From NCBI RefSeq assembly GCF_009928685.1, contig NZ_WWEO01000038.1, positions 1 through 64,000 on the forward strand: a DNA stretch of 64,000 bases. The letters run 5' to 3'. Origin of the DNA: Mucilaginibacter agri. GTDB taxonomy: Bacteria; Bacteroidota; Bacteroidia; Sphingobacteriales; Sphingobacteriaceae. The first letter of the stretch is position 1. Every line of letters begins with the position of its first letter. A model generated the notes under the pieces. It was not told the DNA's origin, ran no database searches, and saw only the letters and a program-made list of their open reading frames with translations. Position numbers and translations under genes: made by a program. This document shows positions 7,308-19,132 of the stretch, piece by piece.

Positions 7308-10300
7308 TTGGCAAACAACAATAATCAAAGAGTAAACTTTGCAACCAGCAGGCACGTAATTGATTACCCTGATTTTCTGGATGTTCAGTTGCAATCTTTC
7401 AGGGAATTCTTTCAGTTGGAAACCACTTCAGACAACCGTCATACCGAAGGCTTGTTTAAAGTGTTTGCTGAGAACTTCCCGATCTCAGATTCAAGAAACA
7501 TCTTTGTTTTAGAGTTTCTTGATTACTTTATTGACCCGCCACGTTATGATATACAAGAGTGTATCGAACGCGGATTAACTTACAGTGTTCCGTTAAAAGC
7601 CAAGCTGCGCTTATCATGTAATGATGAAGAGCACGAAGACTTTGAAACCATTGTACAGGACGTGTACCTGGGTACTATCCCGTACATGACTCCTAAAGGT
7701 ACATTCGTTATCAATGGTGCCGAGCGTGTAATCGTATCTCAGTTACACCGTTCACCAGGTGTGTTCTTTGGTCAGAGCCGCCACACCAACGGTACTAAAT
7801 TATACTCTGCCCGTGTTATCCCTTTCAAAGGTTCATGGATTGAGTTTGCTACAGACGTTAACAACGTAATGTATGCTTATATCGACCGTAAAAAGAAATT
7901 CCCGGTTACTACCTTACTTCGTGCTATCGGTTACGATTCGGATAAAGACATCTTAGAATTGTTTGAACTTGCCGACGAAGTTAAAGTAAGCAAATCTGGC
8001 CTGAAGAAATTCATCGGCCGTAAGCTTGCTGCAAGGGTGCTTAAAAAATGGGTTGAAGACTTCGTGGACGAAGATACTGGTGAAGTAGTATCTATCGACC
8101 GTAACGAGATCATCCTTGAGCGCGAAACCGTGCTGGAAGACGACCATATTGACATGATCATCGATGCAGGTGTGAAAACCATTATCCTTAATAAGGAAGA
8201 TGCTTCTACCAGCGGTGATTATACCATTATATACAACACTTTACAAAAAGATACTTCGAACTCGGAGAAAGAAGCGGTTGAGCACATCTACCGTCAGTTA
8301 CGTAACGCCGAACCACCTGATGAGGAAACTGCTCGTGGTATCATCGATCGTTTATTCTTCTCTGATAAAAGATATGATCTGGGCGATGTAGGTCGTTACC
8401 GCATCAACCGTAAACTGAAGTTAGAAACTTCAAACGAAACTAAGGTTTTAACCAAGCAGGATATTATTGCTATCGTTAAATACCTGATCAAACTGATCAA
8501 CTCTAAAGCTGAGGTGGATGATATCGATCACTTGTCAAACCGTCGTGTTCGTACGGTAGGCGAGCAGCTTTATGCACAGTTTGGTGTAGGTTTAGCACGT
8601 ATGGCACGTACCATCCGCGAGCGTATGAACATTCGTGATAACGAGGTGTTCACACCAACAGACCTTATCAATGCACGTACACTATCTTCTGTGATCAACT
8701 CGTTCTTCGGAACTAACCAGTTATCACAGTTTATGGACCAAACCAATCCACTGGCAGAGATTACGCACAAGCGTCGTCTGTCAGCTTTAGGTCCAGGTGG
8801 TCTGTCACGTGAGCGTGCAGGTTTCGAGGTTCGTGACGTTCACTACACCCACTACGGTAGGTTGTGTACTATCGAAACTCCAGAGGGACCAAACATCGGT
8901 TTGATCTCTTCACTTTGCGTACACGCTAAGATCAACAACTTAGGCTTTATCGAAACTCCGTACAAACGCGTAGTTGATGGTAAAGTTGAAGTTCAGGAAC
9001 CAGTAATTTACTTATCGGCAGAGGATGAAGATGGTAAAACCATCGGCCAGGCTAATGCCCATTATGATGATAACGGTGTTTTTGCTAACCCACGTGTTAA
9101 AGCACGTTTCGAAGGTGACTTCCCGGTTATTGAGCCAGAGCGTCTGGACTTAATGGATATTGCACCTAACCAGATCACCTCTATCGCGGCTTCGCTGATT
9201 CCGTTCTTGGAACATGATGATGCTAACCGTGCCTTGATGGGATCTAACATGCAACGCCAGGCAGTGCCTTTGTTGCGTCCGGAAGCTCCTATCGTTGGTA
9301 CTGGTTTGGAAGGCCGTGTAGCAAAAGACTCTCGTACCCTTATCAACGCCGAAGGCGATGGTGTGGTTGAGTATGTTGATGCTAACGAGATCCGTATTAA
9401 ATATGATCGTAACGAAGACGACCGTTTGGTGTCTTTCGATGGCGATAGCAAAAGCTACCGCTTAACCAAGTTCAAGAAAACCAACCAGAGCACAACCATT
9501 AACTTGAAGCCAATTGTTAAAAAAGGCGAAAGAGTTTTAAAAGGACAAGTATTGTCTGAAGGTTATGCTACCCAAAATGGTGAGCTTGCACTGGGCCGTA
9601 ACTTAAAAGTCGCGTTCATGCCTTGGCAAGGATATAACTTTGAGGATGCGATCGTAATTTCTGAGCGTGTTGTATCGCAGGATATCTTTACTTCTATCCA
9701 CGTAGAAGAGTTTGAACTTGAAGTTCGTGACACTAAACGTGGTGAAGAAGAGTTAACTGCTGATATCCCTAACGTATCTGAAGAAGCTACTAAAGACCTT
9801 GACGAAGACGGTATCATCCGTGTAGGTGCCGAGGTTAAAGAAGGCGATATCCTGATCGGTAAGATCACCCCTAAAGGTGAATCAGACCCTTCACCGGAAG
9901 AGAAACTTTTACGTGCCATATTTGGTGATAAAGCGGGCGATGTTAAAGATGCGTCTTTAAAAACTCCTCCATCTATCGCAGGTGTGGTTATTGATACCAA
10001 ATTATTCTCTCGTGCTAAAAAGACTTCAAAATCTGAAGAAAAAATGCAGCTGGAGAAATTGGATAACAAGCACGATAAAGCGATCAAAGATTTAAAGAAT
10101 ACGTTGATCGAGAAGTTGTTCGAAATCGTAAACGGCAAAACATCACAAGGTGTATTTAACGTTTATAAAGAACTGCTTGTACCGAAAGGCGTTAAATTCA
10201 CTCAGAAAATTCTGGTTGAGCTTGCATATGAAAATATCAACCCAACTAAATGGACTACTGATGATGATAAAAACGATCAGATCAAATTATTACTGCATAA

Positions 10301-11111
10301 CTACGGTATCAAAGTAAACGAAGAGCTTGGTGCTTACCGTCGCGATAAATTTGCGATCAGCGTAGGTGATGAGCTTCCATCTGGCATTGTTCAAATGGCT
10401 AAAGTTTACATTGCTAAAAAGCGTAAGTTAAAAGTAGGTGATAAAATGGCGGGCCGCCACGGTAACAAAGGTATCGTTGCACGTATTGTACGTGACGAGG
10501 ATATGCCGTTCCTGGAAGATGGTACGCCGGTTGATATCGTGTTGAACCCACTGGGTGTACCTTCACGTATGAACTTAGGTCAGATCTATGAAACCGTATT
10601 AGGCTGGGCAGGTAAAGAGCTGGGCATGAAATTCGCAACTCCTATCTTTGATGGTGCAAGCTATGCAGAGGTAGAAGAGTGGATTGCTAAAGCAGGCTTA
10701 CCGGCAACAGGCCGTACTTACCTGCACAATGGTTTAACAGGTGAGCGTTTCGATCAGCCAACTACCGTAGGTATTATCTACATGCTGAAACTGGGTCACA
10801 TGGTTGATGATAAAATGCACGCCCGTTCAATCGGTCCGTACTCACTTATCACACAACAGCCATTGGGTGGTAAAGCACAGTTTGGTGGTCAGCGTTTTGG
10901 TGAGATGGAGGTTTGGGCACTGGAAGCATTCGGTGCGGCTAACATCCTTCAGGAAATCCTGACTGTGAAGTCGGATGACGTAATCGGACGTGCTAAAACT
11001 TACGAAGCCATTGTTAAAGGCGAAAATCTACCAACTCCTTCGGTACCAGAATCATTCAACGTATTGGTTCATGAGTTAAGAGGTTTAGGTTTAGATATTA
11101 CATTAGAATAA
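7308..11111 (+). CDS. rpoB: RNA polymerase beta subunit
   Basis: The 1267-residue subunit starts with a TTG codon. No in-frame ATG precedes it, and the reading [20 protein letters not shown] fits family N-termini. The rifampicin pocket is wild-type in form: [20 protein letters not shown] and [11 protein letters not shown] near residues 468-498. [11 protein letters not shown] and the [11 protein letters not shown] active-centre motif are present. It carries the usual lineage insertions and ends with the switch-region helix GLGLDITLE. rpoC follows after 125 bases. Confidence 0.99.
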   Translation: MANNNNQRVNFATSRHVIDYPDFLDVQLQSFREFFQLETTSDNRHTEGLFKVFAENFPISDSRNIFVLEFLDYFIDPPRYDIQECIERGLTYSVPLKAKLRLSCNDEEHEDFETIVQDVYLGTIPYMTPKGTFVINGAERVIVSQLHRSPGVFFGQSRHTNGTKLYSARVIPFKGSWIEFATDVNNVMYAYIDRKKKFPVTTLLRAIGYDSDKDILELFELADEVKVSKSGLKKFIGRKLAARVLKKWVEDFVDEDTGEVVSIDRNEIILERETVLEDDHIDMIIDAGVKTIILNKEDASTSGDYTIIYNTLQKDTSNSEKEAVEHIYRQLRNAEPPDEETARGIIDRLFFSDKRYDLGDVGRYRINRKLKLETSNETKVLTKQDIIAIVKYLIKLINSKAEVDDIDHLSNRRVRTVGEQLYAQFGVGLARMARTIRERMNIRDNEVFTPTDLINARTLSSVINSFFGTNQLSQFMDQTNPLAEITHKRRLSALGPGGLSRERAGFEVRDVHYTHYGRLCTIETPEGPNIGLISSLCVHAKINNLGFIETPYKRVVDGKVEVQEPVIYLSAEDEDGKTIGQANAHYDDNGVFANPRVKARFEGDFPVIEPERLDLMDIAPNQITSIAASLIPFLEHDDANRALMGSNMQRQAVPLLRPEAPIVGTGLEGRVAKDSRTLINAEGDGVVEYVDANEIRIKYDRNEDDRLVSFDGDSKSYRLTKFKKTNQSTTINLKPIVKKGERVLKGQVLSEGYATQNGELALGRNLKVAFMPWQGYNFEDAIVISERVVSQDIFTSIHVEEFELEVRDTKRGEEELTADIPNVSEEATKDLDEDGIIRVGAEVKEGDILIGKITPKGESDPSPEEKLLRAIFGDKAGDVKDASLKTPPSIAGVVIDTKLFSRAKKTSKSEEKMQLEKLDNKHDKAIKDLKNTLIEKLFEIVNGKTSQGVFNVYKELLVPKGVKFTQKILVELAYENINPTKWTTDDDKNDQIKLLLHNYGIKVNEELGAYRRDKFAISVGDELPSGIVQMAKVYIAKKRKLKVGDKMAGRHGNKGIVARIVRDEDMPFLEDGTPVDIVLNPLGVPSRMNLGQIYETVLGWAGKELGMKFATPIFDGASYAEVEEWIAKAGLPATGRTYLHNGLTGERFDQPTTVGIIYMLKLGHMVDDKMHARSIGPYSLITQQPLGGKAQFGGQRFGEMEVWALEAFGAANILQEILTVKSDDVIGRAKTYEAIVKGENLPTPSVPESFNVLVHELRGLGLDITLE

Positions 11112-11236
11112 TGAATTGAATTAGTGGAGGATCGGGTAAGCAATTATCCGATCCTTTGTTAACTTCTACGTGCAAATAGTGATTAGGTCACTTATTCGCT
11201 AAATCAGTCATTCAAATATTAAAACAAAGGGAGACT

Positions 11237-14200
11237 ATGTCTTACAAAAAGGATAATAAAATCAAAAGTAACTTTACCAGCATTACCATCAGCTTAGCCT
11301 CTCCGGAGTCTATTCTGGAGCGTTCAAGCGGTGAAGTTTTAAAACCCGAAACCATCAACTACAGGACTTACAAGCCTGAGCGTGATGGTTTGTTTTGCGA
11401 GCGTATTTTTGGTCCGGTTAAAGATTATGAGTGCCATTGCGGTAAATACAAACGTATCCGTTACAAAGGTATCGTGTGCGACCGTTGCGGTGTTGAAGTA
11501 ACCGAGAAAAAAGTACGTCGTGAGCGTATGGGCCACATTAACCTGGTGGTTCCGGTTGCGCATATCTGGTATTTCCGTTCTTTACCAAACAAGATCGGTT
11601 ATTTACTGGGCTTGCCAACTAAAAAGCTCGACCTGATTATTTACTATGAGCGTTATGTAGTTATCCAACCTGGTATTAAAGAAGCAGACGGAATCTCTAA
11701 AATGGATTTCCTGACTGAAGAAGAGTACCTGGATGTTTTAGATACATTACCAAAAGAAAACCAATACCTTGACGATAAGGACCCACAGAAGTTTGTGGCT
11801 AAAATGGGTGCCGAAGCGTTAGAAGAATTATTAAAACGCCTTGATCTTGACCAACAGTCTTACGACTTACGTCACCAGGCTGCTAATGAAACTTCTCAAC
11901 AACGTAAAAACGAAGCTTTAAAACGCTTACAAGTTGTTGAAGCATTCCGTGATGCGCGTACACGTATCGACAACAATCCAGAGTGGATGATCGTTAAGAT
12001 CGTTCCGGTTATCCCGCCAGAGTTACGTCCATTAGTACCTCTTGAAGGTGGCCGTTTTGCTACTTCGGATTTGAATGACCTTTACCGTCGTGTAATTATC
12101 CGTAACAACCGTTTAAAACGTTTGATCGAGATCAAAGCACCGGAAGTAATTTTACGTAACGAAAAACGTATGCTTCAGGAAGCGGTTGACTCTTTATTTG
12201 ATAACTCACGTAAAGTAAACGCCGTTAAAACTGAGGGTAACCGTGCCTTAAAATCACTTTCAGACATCCTGAAAGGTAAACAAGGTCGTTTCCGTCAAAA
12301 CTTACTGGGTAAACGTGTCGATTACTCTGCACGTTCGGTAATTGTTGTAGGTCCTAACTTGAAACTGCACGAGTGCGGTTTACCAAAAGATATGGCTGCT
12401 GAGCTGTTTAAACCATTCATCATTCGTAAAATGATCGAAAGAGGTGTGGTTAAAACGGTAAAATCTGCCAAAAAGATCGTTGACCGTAAAGACCCATTAG
12501 TTTGGGACATTCTGGAAAACGTATTAAAGGGTCACCCTGTGTTATTAAACCGTGCGCCTACGTTGCACCGTTTAGGTATCCAGGCTTTCCAACCTAAATT
12601 GGTTGAAGGTAAAGCGATCCAGTTACACCCATTAACCTGTACAGCATTCAACGCGGATTTTGACGGTGACCAGATGGCAGTTCACGTACCACTAGGTAAC
12701 GCTGCAATTTTGGAAGCCCAGATCCTGATGCTTGCTTCGCACAACATTTTGAACCCTGCCAACGGTACACCTATTACAGTACCTTCACAGGATATGGTTT
12801 TAGGTCTTTATTACATTACTAAAGGCCGCAAAACTGACGAGAAACGTGTTGTTAAAGGACAAGGTTTATCTTTCTACTCTGCAGAAGAGGTTATCATTGC
12901 TTACAATGAGAAACAAGTAGACCTTCACGCCTTTATTAAGGTTAAAGCAAATGTTAAAGAACGCGATGGCAGCATCGTTAATAAATTGATCGATACTACT
13001 GTAGGTCGTGTATTGTTTAACCAACACGTACCAGAAGAAGTAGGTTACATCAATGAGTTGCTGACCAAAAAATCGCTTCGTGATATTATTGGTGAAGTTG
13101 TTAAAAACACCGGTATGGCACGCGCAGCCCAGTTCCTTGATGATATTAAGGAGTTAGGTTTCCAAATGGCATTCCGTGGTGGTTTATCATTTAACTTACA
13201 GGATGTTAACATCCCTGAGCAAAAAGTTACTTTGATCGCATCTGCTTCTAAAGAGGTAGAAGAGGTTATGGGTAACTATAACATGGGTTTCATCACCAAC
13301 AACGAGCGTTACAACCAAATTATCGATATCTGGACACGTATCAACAACCGCTTAACTGCGAATGTAATGGACATCCTGTCTAACGATAACCAAGGTTTCA
13401 ACTCTGTTTACATGATGCTTGACTCTGGGGCACGTGGTTCTAAAGAGCAGATCCGTCAGCTTGCAGGTATGCGTGGTTTGATGGCTAAGCCTCAGAAATC
13501 AGGTTCAGGTGGCGAGATCATTGAAAACCCGATCTTATCAAACTTTAAAGAAGGTCTGTCGGTATTAGAGTACTTTATCTCTACCCACGGTGCTCGTAAA
13601 GGTTTGGCGGATACGGCGTTGAAAACTGCGGATGCTGGTTACTTAACCCGTCGTTTGCATGATGTTGCCCAGGATATGATTGTTGGTGAAACAGATTGCG
13701 GAACTTTACGTGGTATTTTCACTACAGCATTAAAAGATAACGAGGATATCGTTGAGCCATTATACGATCGTATTTTAGGCCGTACCTCTCTGCACGATGT
13801 GCATGATCCTATCACCGGCGATTTATTAGTTGGTGCAGGTCAGGACATTACCGAAGAGATTGGTAAAGCTATCGAGAACTCTCCGTTAGAAGGTATCGAG
13901 ATCCGTTCGGTACTGGCATGCGAAAGCAAACGCGGTGTTTGCGCCCTTTGTTACGGACGTAACCTGGCATCAGGTAAACGTGTACAAAGCGGTGAAGCTG
14001 TGGGTGTAATTGCAGCACAGTCAATCGGTGAGCCGGGTACACAGTTAACACTTCGTACATTCCACGTGGGTGGTACCGCATCTAACATCGCGGCCGAGTC
14101 TCAGATCAATGCTCGTTACGAGGGTATCATTGAATTTGAGAACGTACGTACTGTTGAATACCAAACTGCTGAAGACGGACCGGTACAGGTTGTTTTAGGT

Positions 14201-15526
14201 CGTTCGGGCGAGTTCCGCATCATCGAAGAAGGCAGCAATAAAGTAATTGTAACCAACAATATTCCATACGGTTCATACCTGTATGTAAATGATGGTGCTA
14301 AAGTTACCAAAGGCGACCGTATCTGTTCATGGGATCCGTACAACGCGGTTATCATCTCAGAATTTGCGGGTAAAGCTTCGTTTGACGCCGTATTAGAGGG
14401 TATCACTTTCCGTGAAGAATCTGATGAGCAAACCGGTCACCGCGAGAAAGTAATCATCGATACCAGGGATAAAACTAAAAACCCTGTGATTCAGATTACC
14501 GATACCATGGGTAACATTATTAAAGGTTACAACATTCCGGTAGGCGCACACATTGCGGTTGACGAGAATGAGAAAATACAAACCGGACAGGTAATTGCTA
14601 AAATTCCTCGTTCAACCGGTAAAACACGAGATATTACAGGTGGTTTACCACGCGTAACAGAATTGTTTGAGGCTCGTAACCCATCTAACCCGGCCGTTGT
14701 GACCGAGATTGATGGTGTGGTAACCTTAGGCGGTGTAAAACGTGGTAACCGTGAAATAACTATCGAATCAAAAGACGGACAGGTTAAAAAATACCTGGTA
14801 CCACTTTCTAAGCACATCCTGGTACAGGATAATGACTTTATCAAAGCTGGTATGCCATTGTCAGACGGTTCTATTTCACCTGCCGATATCTTAGCTATTA
14901 AAGGCCCTGCTGCTGTACAAGAGTATCTTGTTAACGGTATTCAGGAAGTTTACCGCTTACAGGGTGTGAAGATCAACGATAAACACTTCGAGGTTATCGT
15001 ACACCAGATGATGCAGAAAGTACAGATCGAGGATCCGGGAGATACCCGTTTCTTAGAGAAAGAAGCAGTAGATGGTTGGGATTTCATGACCGAGAACGAC
15101 GATATTTTCGACAAGAAAGTTGTTGTTGAGCCGGGTGATTCAACTAGCCTGAAAGCTGGCCAGATAGTATCATTACGTAAACTGCGCGATGAAAACTCTG
15201 TGCTGAAACGTAAAGACATGAAACTGGTTGAAGTACGCGACGCCATTGCAGCAACATCAAGTCCGTTGTTACAAGGTATCACCCGTGCATCATTAGGTAC
15301 TAAATCGTTTATCTCAGCAGCATCGTTCCAGGAAACTACTAAAGTACTTAACGAAGCCGCCATCGCAGGTAAACGCGATAAAATGCTTGGTCTGAAAGAG
15401 AACGTGATCGTAGGTCACTTAATCCCTTCAGGTACAGGTATGCGTATCTACGACAACGTACGTGTAGGTTCACAAGAAGAATTTGATCGCCTGATGGCTT
15501 CTAAAACAGAAGACGTAGAGGCTTAA
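11237..15526 (+). CDS. rpoC: RNA polymerase beta' subunit
   Basis: The 1429-residue subunit has an N-terminal zinc ribbon with Cys66, Cys68, Cys81 and Cys84. The catalytic magnesium motif NADFDGD is at 472-478. The second zinc site is in [13 protein letters not shown], and the trigger-loop region contains [22 protein letters not shown]-type weak SD precedes the ATG. The gene ends before a strong terminator, closing the polymerase operon. Confidence 0.99.
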   Translation: MSYKKDNKIKSNFTSITISLASPESILERSSGEVLKPETINYRTYKPERDGLFCERIFGPVKDYECHCGKYKRIRYKGIVCDRCGVEVTEKKVRRERMGHINLVVPVAHIWYFRSLPNKIGYLLGLPTKKLDLIIYYERYVVIQPGIKEADGISKMDFLTEEEYLDVLDTLPKENQYLDDKDPQKFVAKMGAEALEELLKRLDLDQQSYDLRHQAANETSQQRKNEALKRLQVVEAFRDARTRIDNNPEWMIVKIVPVIPPELRPLVPLEGGRFATSDLNDLYRRVIIRNNRLKRLIEIKAPEVILRNEKRMLQEAVDSLFDNSRKVNAVKTEGNRALKSLSDILKGKQGRFRQNLLGKRVDYSARSVIVVGPNLKLHECGLPKDMAAELFKPFIIRKMIERGVVKTVKSAKKIVDRKDPLVWDILENVLKGHPVLLNRAPTLHRLGIQAFQPKLVEGKAIQLHPLTCTAFNADFDGDQMAVHVPLGNAAILEAQILMLASHNILNPANGTPITVPSQDMVLGLYYITKGRKTDEKRVVKGQGLSFYSAEEVIIAYNEKQVDLHAFIKVKANVKERDGSIVNKLIDTTVGRVLFNQHVPEEVGYINELLTKKSLRDIIGEVVKNTGMARAAQFLDDIKELGFQMAFRGGLSFNLQDVNIPEQKVTLIASASKEVEEVMGNYNMGFITNNERYNQIIDIWTRINNRLTANVMDILSNDNQGFNSVYMMLDSGARGSKEQIRQLAGMRGLMAKPQKSGSGGEIIENPILSNFKEGLSVLEYFISTHGARKGLADTALKTADAGYLTRRLHDVAQDMIVGETDCGTLRGIFTTALKDNEDIVEPLYDRILGRTSLHDVHDPITGDLLVGAGQDITEEIGKAIENSPLEGIEIRSVLACESKRGVCALCYGRNLASGKRVQSGEAVGVIAAQSIGEPGTQLTLRTFHVGGTASNIAAESQINARYEGIIEFENVRTVEYQTAEDGPVQVVLGRSGEFRIIEEGSNKVIVTNNIPYGSYLYVNDGAKVTKGDRICSWDPYNAVIISEFAGKASFDAVLEGITFREESDEQTGHREKVIIDTRDKTKNPVIQITDTMGNIIKGYNIPVGAHIAVDENEKIQTGQVIAKIPRSTGKTRDITGGLPRVTELFEARNPSNPAVVTEIDGVVTLGGVKRGNREITIESKDGQVKKYLVPLSKHILVQDNDFIKAGMPLSDGSISPADILAIKGPAAVQEYLVNGIQEVYRLQGVKINDKHFEVIVHQMMQKVQIEDPGDTRFLEKEAVDGWDFMTENDDIFDKKVVVEPGDSTSLKAGQIVSLRKLRDENSVLKRKDMKLVEVRDAIAATSSPLLQGITRASLGTKSFISAASFQETTKVLNEAAIAGKRDKMLGLKENVIVGHLIPSGTGMRIYDNVRVGSQEEFDRLMASKTEDVEA

Positions 15527-15546
15527 TCAAAAAGCTTATAATAATT

Positions 15547-15583
15547 AAAAGGCTTCCCGATTTACCGGGAAGCCTTTTTTTGT
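15547..15583 (+). terminator. rho-independent terminator after rpoC
   Basis: A 13-bp stem (15547-15559 with 15566-15578) with loop ATTTAC is followed by a run of T residues. It marks the end of the rpoBC operon. Confidence 0.9.
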
Positions 15584-15773
15584 TGGAAAGGGATTGGGCT
15601 TTGGAGTTAGTTTAACAGCAGCCGCATCAATCAATTCCGTAATAGTAAGGCAGAATACTCGCCATCAGAATCAGCCGGAGATGGTCTTTAATAGTGTGCA
15701 GAACCGTTTCGAATCAAAGGAAGCTCTGACAGTTATAAAAATGTTGCCTCTGTTAGCTTATAATATAGCCGAA

Positions 15774-15815
15774 AACAAAAGCGCCCAGTAGTATTTACTA
15801 CCGGGCGCTTTTGTT
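15774..15815. terminator. bidirectional terminator between rpoC and the minus-strand barrel gene
   Basis: Stem GCGCCC/GGGCGC continues as GTAGTA/TACTAC, with one mismatched pair. It is flanked by AACAAAA on the left and TTTTGTT on the right, so it can work on both strands. It serves the minus-strand gene at 15832-16431 and backs up the rpoC terminator. Confidence 0.8.
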
Positions 15816-15831
15816 AATTAAGAAAAATATT

Positions 15832-16431
15832 TTAATATCCTTTTGAAAGATCGAAGGAGTAAGCTACATGCAATCCAAACATGCTCATATATTGATTTTT
15901 GCCGTGCATTACTTCATAGCGAAGGTTGATATCCCAACCTGTATCATTATCATTATAACCAAGCTGAGGAGACACAAGTAATGGTCTGTGCGAATCTTTA
16001 TAAGCCACACTCGCATAAGCGATACCCGCTTCTGCACCAAGATACCACGACTGGGAAAAGAATGCTTTAGCGCCAATTTTTACCGGAACCAGAAACAGAT
16101 CCTTAACATCACTTCTGTTATTTGAGGCTGCAGGGATGAACTCTCCTCCAGTACCAATAGTAAGTCCTACAAATGGACTTGGGTAATATTCAGCATGAAT
16201 ACTGCCTCCAATACCTAAGCGACTATAGTTTACAACCTTAGTTGTAGAACCCGCGCTGGGAGGATCGATAGCCTGCGAAGTGGGGTTAACTATCGCTAAG
16301 AAATCAGGTCCGATAGTAACATGCCAACTATCTTCTCTATAAGTATTATTATAATGTTGAGCTTTGACTTTACTAGTAAATATGCTCAAAGCAACTATTG
16401 TAATTAAAAAGAAAGATTTTTTCACAGGCAT
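15832..16431 (-). CDS. secreted outer-membrane beta-barrel protein, function unknown
   Basis: The 199-residue protein has a Sec signal peptide (about 1-24, ending KVKAQ). Alternating hydrophobic and aromatic strands follow, with a barrel-type C-terminus (GLHVAYSFDL). The size fits an 8-strand porin-family or OmpW/OmpA-like barrel. No enzymatic motif is visible. It stands alone on the minus strand between two terminators and an AT-rich leader. TTTG at 16473-16476 and TAATTTTA at 16443-16450, read on the minus strand, form a weak promoter candidate. The ligand or role is not recognisable. Confidence 0.75.
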   Translation of the reverse strand: MPVKKSFFLITIVALSIFTSKVKAQHYNNTYREDSWHVTIGPDFLAIVNPTSQAIDPPSAGSTTKVVNYSRLGIGGSIHAEYYPSPFVGLTIGTGGEFIPAASNNRSDVKDLFLVPVKIGAKAFFSQSWYLGAEAGIAYASVAYKDSHRPLLVSPQLGYNDNDTGWDINLRYEVMHGKNQYMSMFGLHVAYSFDLSKGY

Positions 16432-16647
16432 TAATTTTTTAGTAAAATTATATATGTTTAAATGATAAAATGCAAACGAAACGTAATGATAGATAAATTT
16501 TTTGTAAAAAATAGCCTGTAACGATATAATCGGGCATTTTTAACATATTCATAAATAAATTTTAACGCAAAAAACCTATGAAATATAATGTTGATGATTA
16601 AAAAGCAATTTTTAAGTAAAATTATAAAGAAAGTTCACTTTAATTGA

Positions 16648-16655
16648 TAAATTTG
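16648..16655 (+). promoter_or_regulatory. -7 element upstream of the DUF3467 gene
   Basis: TAAATTTG matches TAnnTTTG exactly and lies 36 bases before the ATG at 16691. No good TTTG is present at the -33 position, so the promoter is probably weak or regulated. Confidence 0.5.
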
Positions 16656-16690
16656 TGAAATAAAGGCGATTAAAAGAGCCAATTCTATGT

Positions 16691-17002
16691 ATGGAAGAGC
16701 AAAATGAATCTCAGTTAAATATTGAACTCTCGGAAGAAATATCAGAAGGGATTTATTCTAATTTGGCTATCATTACACATTCAAATGCGGAGTTTGTACT
16801 TGATTTTATTCGGGTAGTTCCTGGCGTACCAAAAGCCAAAGTCAAGTCTAGAATTATCGTCACCCCTGAACATGCGAAGAGGTTGTTAACGGCGTTAAAA
16901 GAAAATATCGAGAAATTTGAAGCCGCTAACGGGCGCATAAAAGTTCAAGACGAAAACTCAGGGTTTTCTATGAACTTTGGTGGGACTATTGGACAGGCGT
17001 AA
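16691..17002 (+). CDS. DUF3467 family protein
   Basis: The 103-residue cytoplasmic protein fits the DUF3467 family. The core SNLAIITHSNAEFVLDF and VKSRIIVTPEHAKRLLTALKENI covers about residues 24-77. The family is small, widespread and without an assigned function; structures are not known to me. The acidic N-terminus and the Gly/Phe-rich C-terminus look flexible. It has its own -7 element and precedes the broken glycan-export gene by 83 bases. There is no obvious functional link to either side. Confidence 0.85.
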   Translation: MEEQNESQLNIELSEEISEGIYSNLAIITHSNAEFVLDFIRVVPGVPKAKVKSRIIVTPEHAKRLLTALKENIEKFEAANGRIKVQDENSGFSMNFGGTIGQA

Positions 17003-17085
17003 ATTTTAATGCGCGATAATATCGCTTGTTCCTTTATTAACTATAATTTAATTGAGCCCATTCTCAAGGAATATTTATATATCAA

Positions 17086-17310
17086 ATGTATAAAAAGAGT
17101 AGATTTAAGATAGTACTATATCTTTTCGTGTTTATATTGTTTTCTTCTTGTTTCAATGAGAAGAAAATTACTTATTTTCAAAAAACAGCAGACCAGAAGG
17201 ATACAGTTGACGTTGCCAAGGCGTATGTACCTAAGATAGGGCAAGGGGATATACTCTCTATATTTGTAAATTCATTAAGTACAGACGCCAGCTCTTTTTT
17301 TCTGTTTTAG
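17086..17310 (+). pseudogene. N-terminal fragment of a Wza-like polysaccharide export lipoprotein
   Basis: The 74 visible residues have a lipoprotein signal with lipobox LFSSC (Cys22), the Bacteroidota-style ITYFQK segment, and the start of the Poly_export domain (KIGQGDILSIFVNSLS). A complete protein of this family is about 250-400 residues. Homology stops at a seven-T run (17295-17301) and the frame ends soon after. The family forms the outer-membrane channel for capsule or exopolysaccharide. It is truncated and almost certainly non-functional unless the assembly is wrong here. Confidence 0.75.
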
Positions 17311-17912
17311 TTGTCGCTTTTTTTGTAGTGGTGTCAACAACCAGAAAGCCTAAGTATTTAATTAGGTTGTTAGGCGCATTTGTTGGATTATTGACCTTGA
17401 TTGCAATTTTAAATCAGTTACCTTTTTTTCAAACTGCAACGAATGCATTTATAAGCCGTTTTAACACTGCTAGCGAACAGGAAGGCGGGGTACAGGGAAC
17501 TTTAGGGGGGCGGTATTTGGGGGGGATGCTTAATATATTTTCGTCTTCATCAAACATTCCCTTTTTCGGTTATGGGGCAGGAATATTTACTAATGTCGGA
17601 AGTAAGCTGCTAACCGGTACTTTAATTTCTGGTATTGCTGAGGGAGAGTGGGGTAGAATGATTGCAGAGTTGGGAACATTAATGGGGGTAACCGTTATTT
17701 TCGTTAGGTTTTCTTTGAGTTTAGAGACCGTTTTAAAGGCATATAGAAGACTTTCTATTGGAGATGTTTTGCCTTGGACACTACTTGGATACAGCCTGCT
17801 TCAGGGGCCGCAGGCTAACTGGGCTCAACCAACATCATTAGGTTTCAGTATCTTAAGTATTGGATTGGTGTTGGCAGCCTCAAAAAGTTCTAATCAACGA
17901 AAGCTTAACTAA
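17292..17912 (+). pseudogene. C-terminal fragment of an O-antigen ligase/polymerase-like membrane protein
   Basis: About 200 residues begin inside a membrane helix at the seven-T run, in a different frame from the Wza fragment. They continue with a large loop (GRYLGGMLNIFSSSSNIPFFGYGAGIF in two parts) and further helices. The pattern fits the last third of Wzy/WaaL-type proteins. The GTG at 17328 is only an in-frame valine within the helix. There is no plausible start, so this is the remnant of a gene whose front is missing. The next glycosyltransferase starts 22 bases after it. Confidence 0.65.
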
Positions 17913-17934
17913 TAAAAGCGGTTCATATAGATAT

Positions 17935-19101
17935 ATGCGAATTTTTTTCTTTACCCACCCGTCTTTTCTCGGTTCACAAAGCATGCCGCGTTTTGCCAAT
18001 ATGCTGGCCGATGGCATGCAGAAGAGAGGGCATGCTGTTAAAGTTCTGATGCCCGAGGCAAGATTCTTCAAGTTGCCGGTTCCGCAAAGTTTAAAAAAGT
18101 GGATGGGCTATATAGATCAGTACATCTTGTTTCCAATGCTGGTGCGAAAGCTGAAGAAAGAATCGGGTAAAGAAACACTTTTTGTATTTACCGATCATGC
18201 CTTAGGCCCGTGGATACCATTGGTTGCAGATAGGCCGCACGTAATACATTGCCACGATTTTCTGGCTCAGCGCTCGGCATTGAATGAGATTCCTGAAAAC
18301 CCGACAAGTGCGAGCGGTAAAAAATACCAGGCCTATATTCGTAGGGGGTATCAGCGGGGTAAGAACTTTATTTCGGTATCACAGAAAACACAGTATGATT
18401 TGCACCGATTTTTAAAAGCAGCACCGCAAATTTCGGATATGGTCTATAATGGCCTCAACCCTTCATTTGTACTCCAAGATGTAAATACCGCACGTGAGGT
18501 TATCGGTAAGCACATCAACGTCGACCTGAGTAAGGGCTATATTTTGCATGTGGGGGGCAATCAATGGTACAAGAATAGAATGGGCGTAATAGAGATCTAT
18601 GATGCTTGGTGTAAAAAATATGGCGGCGGCATCCCTTTGTTGATGTTTGGGCCTGAAGCTAATGTAAAATTGGCTACTAAGCGGGAGGCATCGCCCTATA
18701 AAAATGATATTTATTTGCTGAGTGGTAAGGATGATGCCTTTGTAAAGCAAGCCTACACCGGTGCATCGCTATTTTTGTTTCCGTCGCTTGCGGAAGGATT
18801 TGGTTGGCCTATTGCCGAGGCAATGGCATCTGGAGCACCAGTTATTACAACGGGCGAGGCGCCGATGAACGAGGTTGGGGGCAATGCAGCCTTTTATATT
18901 TCTAGGCGACCTTCGGCTAATGTTGGCGACTGGGATAACGAAAGCGCTAAAGTGCTGGACAAGGTTCTTAATCTTGATGTCGAAAGTAGGAAAGAAATCA
19001 TCGATGCCGGGCTCGAAAACGTAAACCGTTTTAATCTGCAAACTGCTATTCAACAAATAGAAGCTATTTATCAAAAGATTGTTGATGGGTGTACGAAATA
19101 A
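17935..19101 (+). CDS. GT4-family glycosyltransferase
   Basis: The 388-residue GT-B enzyme is read from the ATG at 17935. This opens with the typical first strand MRIFFFTHPSF; an upstream in-frame ATG at 17860 lies inside the preceding fragment and gives an unrelated leader. The C-terminal nucleotide-sugar domain has LHVGGNQWYKNRMGVIEIY and the acidic loop LFPSLAEGFGWPIAEAMASG. It acts at the cytoplasmic membrane face in glycan assembly. Donor and acceptor cannot be deduced. The next gene starts 31 bases later. Confidence 0.85.
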   Translation: MRIFFFTHPSFLGSQSMPRFANMLADGMQKRGHAVKVLMPEARFFKLPVPQSLKKWMGYIDQYILFPMLVRKLKKESGKETLFVFTDHALGPWIPLVADRPHVIHCHDFLAQRSALNEIPENPTSASGKKYQAYIRRGYQRGKNFISVSQKTQYDLHRFLKAAPQISDMVYNGLNPSFVLQDVNTAREVIGKHINVDLSKGYILHVGGNQWYKNRMGVIEIYDAWCKKYGGGIPLLMFGPEANVKLATKREASPYKNDIYLLSGKDDAFVKQAYTGASLFLFPSLAEGFGWPIAEAMASGAPVITTGEAPMNEVGGNAAFYISRRPSANVGDWDNESAKVLDKVLNLDVESRKEIIDAGLENVNRFNLQTAIQQIEAIYQKIVDGCTK

Positions 19102-19132
19102 TCCATAGACAATATCCATCTATCTTACCATC

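Noticed and set aside
15594..15791. 65-codon plus-strand reading frame between rpoC and the barrel gene
   Set aside because: It has no start context, no recognisable domain and runs into the bidirectional terminator at 15774-15815.
17860..17934. Longer start for the glycosyltransferase at 17935
   Set aside because: The extra 25 residues lie within the preceding ligase-like fragment and do not resemble a GT4 N-terminus, which begins at MRIFFF.
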